A stretch of 64,000 nucleotides of DNA from assembly GCA_014218235.1 (NCBI GenBank), contig CM024766.1:46217359-46281358 (forward strand), written 5' to 3'. The notes beneath the pieces are model-generated. The model had not been told where the DNA came from, did no database searches, and was given only the letters and a program-made list of their open reading frames with translations. Each line of letters starts with the position of its first letter. Position 1 is the stretch's first letter. The translations under genes were made by a program, and so were the position numbers. This stretch comes from Colocasia esculenta. Its lineage: Eukaryota; Streptophyta; Magnoliopsida; Alismatales; Araceae. Shown one piece after another: positions 1 to 9,620 of the stretch.

Positions 1-985
1 TGGGTTAAATTGACGTGTGCAAACTGACGAAATCCGATTTGGATTCCCGGATTGGGTTGGGCGTTGAAATGACGGATCTAAAAGACCCAAGTCTAAATGA
101 TCAAAACACCAACCCAGGGGTCCAAAATCCCAAATAGGGATTTGATCGGCGTGCCATTCGCTCCAATACGACCGGGTGGGTTAAATTGACGTGTGCAAAC
201 TAACAGAATTCTATTTGGATTCCGGATTGGGTTGGGCGTTGAAATGACGGATCTAAAAAAAACCAAAGTCTAAATGATCAAAACACGCAACCCGGGGTCC
301 CAAATTCCAAATAGGGATCTGATCGGCGTGTCGTTCTCTCCGACACGATCGGGTGGGTTAAATTGACGTGTGCAAACTGACGGATTCCGATTTGGATTCC
401 CGGATTAGGTTGGGCGTTGAAATGATGGATCTAAAAAAACCCAAGTCTAAAGAATCAAAACACACAACCCGGGGGTCCAAAATCCCAAATAGGGATCTGA
501 TCTGCGGTGTCGTTCACTCCGACACGACCGGGTGGTTAAATTGATGTGTGCGAACTGACGGAATCCGATTTGGATTCCTGCATTGGGTTGGGGGTTGAAA
601 TGACGGATCTAAAAAAACCCAAGTCTAAATGATTAAACACACAACCTGGGGGTCTAAAATCCCAAATAGGGATCTGATCGGCGTGTCGTTCGCTCCGACA
701 TGACCGGGTGGGTTAAATTGACGTGTGCAAACTGACGGAATCCGATTTGGATTCCCGAATTGGGTTGGGCGTTGAAATGATAGATCTGAAAAAACCCAAG
801 TCTAAATGATCAAAACACGTAACCCGGGGGTCAAAAATCCCAAATCGGTATCTGATCGGCGTGCCATTCGCTCCAACACGATCGGGTGGGTTAAATTGAC
901 GTGTGCGAACTGACGAAATCCGATTTGGATTCCCGGATTGGATTGAGTGTTGAAATGACAGATCTAAAAAAACCCAAGTCTAAGG
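1..985. repeat. ~177-bp tandem repeat array, about 5.6 copies
   Basis: Units start with TGGGTTAAATTGACGTGTGC at about 1, 177, 354, 532, 709 and 887, giving a period of 176-178 bp. The copies differ by scattered substitutions and 1-2 bp indels. The array continues beyond the left edge and ends abruptly at ACCCAAGTCTAAGG. Each unit carries a CGGCGTGTCGTTCGCTCCGACACG stretch (given here as a description of its GC-rich half) that can fold through CGTGTCG/CGACACG. It sits just before an AT-rich stretch and the last exon of the CACTA element, so it probably lies in an intron. Confidence 0.9.
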
Positions 986-1103
986 TTCCAAAATATTTCT
1001 TATTAAAGTTGAGGAATAATCACATGTTTTAAATTTAAATTTGAAAATAATATTTGTATATTAATTTTATTAATGTTTCTCATATTAATTTTTTTGAATA
1101 TAG

Positions 1104-1166
1104 GATCCTCCGGCACCTAACGATCAGGAGACGGGGACGGCGGACGATCCAGCAGACTTGTCTTGA
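1104..1166 (+). CDS. Last exon of a CACTA-encoded protein (partial)
   Basis: After an AT-rich stretch with an acceptor-like TTGAATATAG, an open frame reads DPPAPNDQETGTADDPADLS and stops at TGA 1164-1166. Short acidic, proline-containing C-terminal exons like this are common in the second protein of plant CACTA elements (the transposase-associated type). The upstream exons lie outside the window. The exon start is inferred from the AG, the frame and the sharp rise in GC content against the flanking AT-rich DNA. Function cannot be stated from 20 residues. Confidence 0.45.
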   Translation, partial: DPPAPNDQETGTADDPADLS

Positions 1167-1324
1167 TTTTTAAAATTTATGATTATGTATGATTTTGTAT
1201 TAGTTATGTTTTATGATTTTATGTTTCATTGTGAGTATTTTCTATTGTGGAATGCATGAATATTTAAGCAGGTTTTATAATTTATTATTGTTAATTTCTG
1301 TAATTTTTTTTTAAAAAATTACAT

Positions 1325-1700
1325 ATTTCCGACAGTTTTTTTGACGGATAGTTTCTGTCGGAAATGTTTAGTTGACCGACGGAATACGTCCGTCGGTATT
1401 TCTGTCAGAAGTTTCGACAGCTATTCCGACCTCATTTCTGACGGATTTCAATTAGAATTCACTGACCAATTTTCCGACAGATGCTTCCGAATAATTTCCG
1501 TCGGAACTCACCGACTACTTTTCCGTCGGAAAAGTCTGTCGGAATTTCCGACGGAATACCGACGGTTCACTAATCCGTCAGTAATTTCTGACTAGAATTT
1601 TCCAACGGACGTCTTCCGACGACTGTTCGACAGAAAGTTGTCGGAAGGTGCTGTTTCCGACGGATTGCCGTCGAATTTCCGACGGATTATGTCTGTTGGA
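1325..1700. repeat. CACTA subterminal repeat region
   Basis: Some two dozen variants of TTCCGACGGA / TCCGTCGGAA occur in both orientations within about 375 bp. Examples are near 1328, 1358, 1480, 1500, 1520, 1545, 1650 and 1675. Such arrays next to a CACTA terminus bind the element's regulatory transposition protein. Short open frames over this region are by-products of the repeats. Confidence 0.85.
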
Positions 1701-1702
1701 AA

Positions 1703-1722
1703 CTCCACTTTTTCTTGTAGTG
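1703..1722 (-). repeat. CACTA terminal inverted repeat
   Basis: Read on the minus strand from 1722: CACTACAAGAAAAAGTGGAG, which has the CACTA terminus of En/Spm elements followed by the common ACAAGAAAAA extension. It fixes the right boundary of the transposon. Confidence 0.85.
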
Positions 1723-1725
1723 TAG

Positions 1726-2581
1726 ACTCGTAGGTCTTTCCAAGGGTATAAGCCTTGCATGGTTTGGTTGAGGTTTGACTAACCTTTGGTGATGATCTTG
1801 AAGGGGCTCAAGTGCAGGTTGCAGATGAAGAAGAGCACAAGTTGCTTCTTCTCAAGCCTTCCTCCTAGTGTCTCTCAGCCTCCAAAACCTCCAAGCATGA
1901 TCTCAAAAGCCCTAGGGGTCGTCCCATGGGAGATAGGGGCTTATTTAAAGGGGTGTGGGTCTTTAGTTTCCTAATTAGATTAGGAAACAATTAGGTACGA
2001 GTTTTGATGTATCCTTCCTTCAATTGGAGATTTCCCTCCCCAGTTCGTGGTAGGAGTCCTATGAAACCTCCCTTAGGTGGTAACCATGAGTTTGGGCTTG
2101 ATGTGAAGTCCAATGATAGTCTATTGGGTGAGAATTTACCCTAACATGGTCCATTAGTGGATATTTTCGAATTTCGAGTTCTTTTCTTGGCACGAATTAT
2201 TTTATGGCCCAAAAAACTTCTTTTGGTCCAATTATTTTATTTAGTTGTCAATACCCATTATTTTTAGTCCATTTATGATTTTTATTTTATTTTTGGACTC
2301 ACTTTAGTGCCGGTAATAGTAATTATCTGACTTATTCCCTAATTATGATAATAAGTCGCAAAATGCTTTAAACTCAACTAATCCAGTTTTTTATTTGCAT
2401 GAATTCTTTCCTGGGTCATTTGGAGTATTATTTAGAGTTGAACTATGATTTTTATGGAATTTTCCTATGTGATTTTGTCTCCGTTATGTAGGTACGTATG
2501 TTTTTTACTAATGTGGGAATATTAATTATTTTTTTCAAAGTATTTTTTATTTTTCAATTAATGAAATTTTGTGGTGCTACA
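1726..2581 (-). other. Probable gypsy LTR fragment
   Basis: This stretch has no coding signal. Its right end, an AT-rich run closing with GTGGTGCTACA, resembles the right ends of the two gypsy 2 LTRs (AAGTTGCTACA at 23399 and GGCTGCTACA at 30881). The part around 1930-1985 (a TATTTAAAG-like stretch and TTTCCTAATTAG) resembles the LTR text around 22975-23010. The CACTA element appears to have inserted into it. The similarity is partial and judged by eye. Confidence 0.35.
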
Positions 2582-3948
2582 TCGAAGGTGTCCTTGCCTT
2601 GCTGTCTGTTTCCTTCTTGTTGGGTGTGTGTTGTGCTGGCTGTGTGTGTGGCCTCTCGTGCCTGTGCACCATTGTGCACTATGCTCTGCTCAATGGGCAT
2701 GTCGCTCGGGTTAAGCAGATGCTCTGTATGTTGTGTTGCATCGCTGGTTGAGTGTTGCGACACTTGGTTGTGCTTGTTTGTCAGCGTTGACTGGTTGTCA
2801 ACTCTGGTGAGGTCTCTTGCTATGGGTCGATACCGTTTCGGGGCCATTAGTGTAGATGTGCGTGCTACACTTCGACAGGTTTTGGTGCTTGTGGTGGCAT
2901 CGTGGGCGTGCCCATGGGTTTTGTTTTGATTTTTCAGTGGTTCTTTTGCGAGTGTGTTCGGTGGTGGTACCCAGTGCTGGCTTGGTCCTTCTCAGGTCGT
3001 GGTGTGGTTCTCAACCTTTGTGGTTGCCTCAGTTCTTATGACTCAATGCTTTTCGGTGGTTGGCATGGTGACACCCACACTTGGTGTCATTCAAGTGTAG
3101 TGGGTGTGATGCTAACTTCTCGCTAGTTTCGCTCGTGCACGGTGTTCGAGTGTCCAGAAGTCGGAGGTGGAGTCTCTTGTCTGTGTCTTTAAAGACAGTT
3201 AGACTCTTCGGTTGCCAGTACTTAACCATGTGGTTTGCTGACATCTTGAGTTGCCTGGTTTTGGCCCCGACTCAGACGTGCTTTCCAATTTTGGTCTCTG
3301 CACATTGTGTCGTGGAGCAATTGGTTTAAGTTTTCCATGGCTCCACAGTAGTTGTGTGTTCTGGACGGACCACGAGGATGGTCTGGGTGAGATCGAGTGG
3401 TGCCGGCAGACATTGTCCTGCGTGTCGCGGTGTTCTTCACGTGCTTGTTGCTGCTTGGGTTCGAGTCACTCTTATGAGACTCTCGTTTGGCTCGCGGCAG
3501 GTGCTAGTTGTCGCTAGTAGTGCGGGGCCATTCAGCATAGTCTTGTGGCTAACCTCATGGCGTTTTCTTGGCTTGCTGTCTTAGTTGTGTCCTTTATCTA
3601 CCCTCTAGTGACAGAGTGAGTTACTGACCGGTTGGTCTCAATAGTGTGGACTATTGAGGGATAGTCATGTGGTTTCTAACTAGTGGTTTCAGCTATTTTC
3701 TGGTCGGTTTTGGCATGTGCCATGCCTGTGGAGTTGTCAACTTTCGATTGTGTGCTCCGCGCTGTTTGGTGTGCGCTATGTGAGCTGTCGGTTGTTTGGT
3801 TAGGCACTCCATTCGTGGCAGGGTCATGGTTGTGACCACCAGGAAGTCGAGGTATGACTTAGTGGTCTCTTTGCGCCTATTGGTTTCTCCGACTGGGTTT
3901 CACCCTTAATTTCGAGGATGAAATTTGTTTTAAATTGGTTAGAATTGT
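2582..3948. other. Unrecognised GC/TG-rich DNA, probably decayed gypsy internal region
   Basis: No conserved protein motif was found on either strand; the short open frames here are low-complexity. The last ~35 bases (3914-3948) carry TTCGAGGATGAAATTTG just before an LTR. That resembles the end of a gypsy pol gene plus a decayed polypurine tract. I therefore take this as the rotted 3' interior of the element whose LTR follows. Confidence 0.3.
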
Positions 3949-6923
3949 AACATCTCGGGTTCTGGTTGTCCTTGATGTTGATCATGGGATCGCGATGGGT
4001 CGAGGTGTCACGTTCTGAACATGACAAAATCTATGTCGCCTTCTGGTTGAGAAGGCGATGGCCTCTGTGACACGTTCCTGTGGTCTTTCTGTGGCTAGTG
4101 TGCCACGTGTCCGTGCTCATGTGTGTGAAGGCGACGTGCTAGTTGTCACATTCACCTGAGCCACATGCAGGTGTGACAAGTGGTCTGGAGGTTGTATGTC
4201 TGTTAGAAGGTCTGTTGGAACTTTTGAGAAGGCGACAAGGCCTGTTGCATTTTGTTGAGAACGGGACACCCATCTTGTCGCGACCTAAGTTCCGAGGCCT
4301 TAAGTCATGCAAGCTCCTCCTTCTCCCCCTTTCTTCTTCTTTCTCTGTTCCTTCCTCCTCTCCATGGTGGGGGAGCTCCCTATCCCCCTTCTCAGGCGTT
4401 TTGGGAGTGGCAGAGGTGTCGGCGTGCTCGTGGCGGAGAGTTGGAGTGGCGTGGAGCAAGGAGGAGGCGGCCAATCTGACTTGAAGGGCCCCAACGGGTC
4501 TGGCTCTTCAATTTCATGTAGGGATATCTTGTTCTCTCTTACTGTCTTGAAGAGATGGAGCTTGTTTTGAGCTATCCTCCCCGTGCTCGAGGCTTTCTTG
4601 TGGTTTTGCACAGGAGAATGCTTGTCGGTGGTGCTCTTGTGGACCTTGGGGTGGTTCTACCTCAAAGGTTCTGTCTTCAGATGAGGAACGGGATGGGTCG
4701 ATACGTCCGTCATCTAGAAGGTGACCCCTGATGGCCGCCTTCTGGTGGCGACAGTGGTTTGTCGCGTTCCCTTTGCTTGTCAGGTTTCCTTGTTTTCTGG
4801 CTTCACAAGGGTGGTCTATGCCTAAGTTGGTTAGGGGAATGCTTCTCCCTCAACTTCGGCACGACTAGTTTTCATGGTTGCTTTCCTTGTCGGCTTGTGG
4901 GTGTCAGCCTTGGGGCGGTCTTTCTCAAGAAGAATGCGATGGGTCGATATGCCACGTTCATCATCTGAAGGCTACACTCTGGCTGTCGCTTTCTAGTCAC
5001 GATAGGTTCTGTGTCGCTTTATGGTTTTGATTGCGACAATTTTCTTGTCACCTTCTGGCTTCTTGCTATCATGTAGCCTTTTCTGTAATTCTAAGTTCCT
5101 GGCTGTGGTGTGTGTGTCTGTGTTGACCAACGGCCCTCCTGGGGGTTTTTGAGAGGGGTGCCGTGTGTGCCTGTGCCTGCTGGGCTTGTCTTGGTTACGA
5201 GCCAGTGGTGTCATTGCTTATTGTGGTTGCCCAGCCTGTTCTCAGTTTGCCCGGTGCTGGCACTTGAGGGCTTGTCCTGTTTAGAGGTTGTTAACCGTTG
5301 CCTGAGACCCCCATCCCCGTGCGTTCGTTGAGGGAGTTCTCCAGCGGCGGGCGGGCTCGAGTGACAGACTTTGGTAGCTGAGGCGAAAATGGTAGGGGAC
5401 AATAGTGTAGAGTCATTTGCAGAGCTCTCTTACCTGAGTATGGGACGCTGAGGTTATTTGGTTGTTCTTCCAGCATGGATCATCTAGTCCTTCTCACTGC
5501 CTCTCTTGGCGTTGGTTCCGAAGCCACGTTGCGGTGTCAGGCATGGGGCTGCAGCTCGGCCGGGTTGCGGTTGTTCATGTGTGGTGTTCTCTATGGTGGC
5601 TTGCTAGCCTCACTCTTTTAGGGAGGTTGTAGGCAGAAGCCGGTGGCTGGCGAGTAGAGGGAGTGGTCGGTGTATCCTCCTCTTGACTTCCAGTGGCGGT
5701 GGCTTGGTTGTTGTTGTGGTGACAACATTTCCCTCCTGTGTTTCCAAGTGTGATCCGTTGCCCTAGCTTGCACAGCGGTTATAGCCTGGCCGTGTCTAGT
5801 TTTCGTGGGAATCGTTAGTCTGGCCTTGTTGGCCTATGCTTCTAGAGTAGTTGCTTCTGCTTTTCCTTGGAGTTCCTGCTGCTCTGGCTGGTAAGAGACT
5901 GGTTATCCCTACTAGGCTTTGTTTGGGAGGCTCACCCCCCCCCCCCCCCACTTTCTTCAGGTAGGGACTCACTATCGCAGGAGTTCATTTCCGGACGGTT
6001 GTGGTGGCGATTTGTTATGTTGTGCGTTGCTAGCAGTGTGAGAGTGTGAGCGTAAGAGCTCTTGTACTATGTGAGTTAAGAGTTGCCTTTTTGTAACTCC
6101 TCGAGATATGCCTCTTAAGGACTGCACTTTTCCTTTTGTACCTATACTTTTATTTGGGACATGTTGTACATAATTTATTTATTAACATATGAACTTCTTG
6201 TTATAGTTATTTGAATTCATTGCTTATCTCACTGGACTAAATTCTAACCCTTCCGGGTCTTCGGATCCGTGGGTGGCAGCGCAACCTTCAGGGTCCCTAG
6301 CGGGGGTTTGGGAGGTCAGGTTGTTATAGATCATCTTGTATTAATAATTGTAAATGCAGATAATGATTGATAAATGATTTAGAATACATTGACAGGAAGG
6401 AGCTATATTGTACCAAGGCTAAGTGATTGGAATATGCATATCATGTTTTAAAAGTAGCTATATGTTAGATCTAGAACTATCTTTCCTTGTTTCTTGTTGA
6501 GTCTCGTAGACTTACACTTGATTAACCTTTCAGGGGAGGCTAACGATATTGGCACAGAGGAGTTAGTCCATACTGACTCTGAGTGTGAGGACGTGAAGGC
6601 TTAGATTGTTGTTGTGAGATTGTGATTGAGTGAGCTTGTATGTGAGAATAAATTGTAATTTGAACATTATGTTATTTATGAACTTGTGGAACTTGTTATT
6701 ATTGGACTATTATAGTTACTTTCTTTATGCTCTAGACTTGGTATTTGAATACAATGTTGATGGAAATGAAATTTATCTTTTCGTTGCTATAATTGTTGAT
6801 ATATAACTTGTATTTATGTATTGCTCAATCTGACCGATATTATGTTGGATATTTCCACTGTAGCACCACCCTTGGACCCGATGTGAGTTGGTACAACTGT
6901 ACCGTGTCTAAGAGGGGTGTTAC
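3949..6923 (+). repeat. Gypsy 1 LTR (Tekay/Del-like), 2975 bp
   Basis: The LTR starts TGTAACATCTCGGG and ends GAGGGGTGTTACA (TG...CA with short inverted ends). Its last part (GTTGGTACAACTGTACCG near 6888) parallels the end of the gypsy 3 LTR (GTTGGTATAACCGTACCG near 59283). The block near 6535-6600 also parallels 58880-58975. No primer binding site follows: at 6924 the sequence passes into a minus-strand copia gag fragment. It is therefore the right-hand LTR of a truncated + strand element that had inserted into the older copia. Several GATGGGTCGA-type motifs recur inside it (3992, 4690, 4938). Open frames within it are not credible genes. Confidence 0.7.
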
Positions 6924-7245
6924 AAAACATATCTGAAATTGTTTCTTCACTTTTCATTTTGAACATCTCATATTCTGAAACAAGCATACTAGTTTTGATT
7001 TCCCTTACCTCAGACGTACCTTCAAAAATTAATTACAGCTTGTCCCACATCTCCTTTGCAGAATTACATGTGGAGACTCTTGTGTATTCTTTGAGGTGTA
7101 CGGTGCACTGCATCATATTCATCATGCTCCAATTTAGTGTGGCCTTCCTTATCTGCTCCCTTGTCCAAGTGTCTTCAGCTTCTGACAGATCTGCAGGTCC
7201 TTTGCTTACAACTTTCCACAATTCATAGTCTTGAGCCCTTAAAAA
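6924..7245 (-). pseudogene. Older copia gag, C-terminal side of the split gene
   Basis: The minus strand encodes a gag-like stretch with KVVSKGP, an aligned WxxxxxxK/NxxxxxMMQC block and STCNSAKEMWDKL. This is the same pattern as the UBN2-type gag of copia A (17241-17651) and copia B. Its upstream half lies at 19952-20092, on the far side of copia A: the frames and residues continue across the AAAAA target duplication. The gene is cut on its other side by gypsy 1 at 6923. It encodes a virus-like-particle structural protein fragment and is non-functional. Confidence 0.75.
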
Positions 7246-7936
7246 TGTTGCTCAGTTAGGTAGCCCAGAGGGGGGGTGAATGGGTCTTTTGAAATTTATC
7301 AACTAATACATGTTCACTAAAATGTTCATAAGGAATGCACTTTGAAGATTGTTAGTGTTAGTAAAGAAAAACAATAAACACAAGAGGACAATCACACAAC
7401 ACCAGATGTATCGTGGTTCAGACCTCCTCTCCTTAGGAGTCCTACGTCCAGTCCCTGAGCAAAAACTCAGGATTTTACTATCTAGGGTACAGTCCCCCTA
7501 TGGACACTACAGCACCCAGCCGCAGCTGGTCTTCCTTCACACGAAGGGAACTACACACCCTGGATCTCACCAGGTCTTCCTTCACAACCGAAGGGAAACT
7601 ACACACCCTAGATCCCACCAGGTCTTCCTTCACATCCGAAGGGAAACAGGCACAACAATCAATGAAAAAGAGATCGAGCCCCTAGATCAAGGTTTAACAA
7701 GCCAAGATCTAAAGCTAACAGAACTGAGAGCACAAGATCTTAACAATGCACACACTCTCAGAACTTCATAGGCTCTCTTAGGATTTTGAATCACAGCGCA
7801 GAGAGCAAAGAGCTACTCTAATGGAATGAGGTTTTTGGCTTTCTCGAGAACTCGCAAAAGACTTGTTGATCAGAGAGACTTCTATGACTTTCGTTCTCTG
7901 TCTTTCTGTGTGTCTTCTTCTGAAGCTTCTTTCTTC

Positions 7937-7946
7937 AATATATAGC
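7937..7946 (-). promoter_or_regulatory. LTR TATA box (copia A, 3' LTR)
   Basis: Minus strand CTATATATTG, repeated in the other LTR at 18410-18419. It lies between the U3 repeat array and the R/U5 side, as expected for an LTR core promoter. Confidence 0.55.
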
Positions 7947-8639
7947 TTCAATTTGAAATCTAAATGTTGAAGTATCCGTTGCCTCTAGCTTTTGGTGGAT
8001 GTTAGACTGAGAGGCACTTGGAAGCTTCCAGTCAACAGTCTTTTATCCATTTGTGCACGCAAAGAGATAGGATCTTCTGTAATATCCTTTGGCTTCTATT
8101 TTGTCCAACGTTGTATCACTAGAGCTGTCAGTGACCTGCATATATTAAATGCTAGAGCAGTAGACAGCTAGGTTGTCTCTTATTGTCAGTTAACGTTAGG
8201 GAAAGAGTTTATAAAAATAGTAATGCCATTTTGCTGAATCTAAAAGATGCATACAGAGTAAGCATGATAATGGACGATATCGTCTGCATGCATGCAGAGA
8301 TATATTCAGTCTTCATTAAATGCACAGATGTCAGAAAGATATGTGCGAAGACTTTGACTATTCAACGCTGTTTAAATATTAATTCGTTATAAACATAAAA
8401 TCGATGCATTCATGACTTATGAAATCGTTATGCACTAACCATCAAATCGTTGTAACTTAGCATCAAATCATTATGTTTCTTCAAAAGAATCGATATAATC
8501 AAATCGTTGTGAGTTACAAGAAAATCGTTGTGATCAATAAAGAAATCGTTGTAGAAGGCAAATCGTTGTGTTCACTATGGAAATCGTTATGAACACTTAA
8601 GAAATCATTGCTCAAAGCAAATCGTTATGATTACTAAAG

Positions 8640-9215
8640 AAGTCGATGCGCGAAGCAAATCGTTATGATTACTAAAGAAGTCGATGCGCGAAGTAAATCG
8701 TTATGATTACTAAAGAAGTCGATGCGCGAAGTAAATCGTTATGATGACTTAAGAATCGTTGCGATGAGCAAATCGTTACGATGACTTAAAGAATCGTTGC
8801 GATGAACAAATCGTTACGATGACTTAAGGAATCATTGTGATGAACAAATCGTTATGATGACTTAAGGAATCGTTGCGATGAGTAAATCGTTACGATGACT
8901 TAAGGAAGGTTGTGATGAGCAAATCGTTACGATGACTTAAGAAATCGTTGTGATGAGAAAATCGTTATGATGACTTAAGGAATCGTTGCGATGAGCAAAT
9001 CGTCGATGACTTAAGGAATCGTTACGATGACTTAAGGATCGTTGCGATGAGCAAATCGTTATGATGACTTAGGATCGTTGCGATGAGCAAATCGTTACGA
9101 TGACTTAAGAATCGTTGTGATGAGAAAATCGTTACGATGACTTAAGGAATCGTTGCGTGAGCAAATCGTTACGATGACTTAAGGATCGTTGTGATGAGCA
9201 AATCGTTATGGGAAC
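8640..9215 (-). repeat. 38-bp minisatellite in copia A 3' LTR
   Basis: Tandem units alternate AATCGTTACGATGACTT and AATCGTTGCGATGAGC (full period 38 bp). Looser copies extend from about 8400 to 9300. Each half-unit holds the near-palindrome ATCGTTACGAT. The array sits in U3, upstream of the TATA box. Confidence 0.9.
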
Positions 9216-9520
9216 GATTTCTGTTAAATCTAAACGATGTTTCAGGTTTATGAGGAAATCATTAAGGCACTTATGAAATCTTTACAGTTCTACTGAAATC
9301 GTTGTAGCATAATGAAAGTCGATGTGGACTTAGAGAAATTTCATGCTGAACTTATTATTGCTTCAGAAAGGTAATACTTACCAATTTTCTTGATTTTCCT
9401 GTAGTATTTCCTGTGCTCAAGACTTATGGAAAATGTGTTACTAATATTTGACATGGTTTTGTTAATCACCAAAATAAATATATAATTAATTAAATTTACA
9501 TGGGACAGACTGATCATCAA

Positions 9521-9533
9521 TCTCCCCCTTTTT
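9521..9533 (-). other. Polypurine tract of copia A
   Basis: Plus strand TCTCCCCCTTTTT abuts the 3' LTR, i.e. AAAAAGGGGGAGA on the coding strand, the plus-strand primer for reverse transcription. An identical 13-mer lies at 9608-9620. Confidence 0.8.
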
Positions 9534-9607
9534 GGTGATGACAAAACTTTACAAAAATATGAATAATCAAAAGCTTTTGGAAATATATTTCAGAAAAGCT
9601 AGGTAGT

Positions 9608-9620
9608 TCTCCCCCTTTTT
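9608..9620 (-). other. Second polypurine-tract-like copy
   Basis: The same 13-mer, TCTCCCCCTTTTT on the plus strand, occurs 87 bp inward from the LTR-proximal tract and is followed by TGTCATGAAGC. A similar doubled arrangement exists in copia B (45874-45886 and about 45967-45979). Confidence 0.5.

Larger units (their letters stand above)
1..1722 (+). mobile_element. CACTA (En/Spm-type) DNA transposon, right end
   Basis: The right boundary is marked by a terminal inverted repeat reading CACTACAAGAAAAAGTGGAG inward on the minus strand, ending at 1722. Inside it lies a dense block of TTCCGACGGA-type subterminal motifs, the usual binding sites of a CACTA TnpA-like protein. Further in there is a short last exon and then an array of a ~177-bp tandem repeat. 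The base triplet after the end is TAG (1723-1725), a candidate 3-bp target duplication; the partner copy lies outside the window. The left end and transposase core are not visible, so autonomy cannot be judged. The identification rests on the TIR and subterminal repeats and is firm; placing the 177-bp array inside the element is inferred from continuity. Confidence 0.85.
7246..9519 (-). repeat. Copia A 3' LTR
   Basis: 2274 bp, from TGTTGCTCAGTTAGG to GACAGACTGATCATCA. It is near-identical to 17716-19946 apart from scattered substitutions and indels in its minisatellite. It carries a TATA box (7937-7946), the conserved TCCTACGTCCA box (7440-7450) and the 38-bp repeat array. Confidence 0.92.

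Noticed and set aside
2498..3584. Several 60-140-codon frames at 2.5-3.6 kb
   Set aside because: Cys/Val/Leu/Trp-rich translations of TG-rich DNA, not resembling gag or pol or any protein family.
4139..4611. Overlapping open frames on both strands around 4.1-4.6 kb
   Set aside because: They lie inside the gypsy 1 LTR, have low-complexity composition and show no domain; a CT-rich stretch keeps several frames open by chance.
5938..5950. Poly-C run in the gypsy 1 LTR
   Set aside because: A simple homopolymer with no partner G-tracts for a quadruplex and no conserved neighbour.
8400..9300. AATCGTT arrays as a CRISPR array
   Set aside because: Units are contiguous tandem repeats without unique spacers, inside LTRs of a plant retrotransposon.
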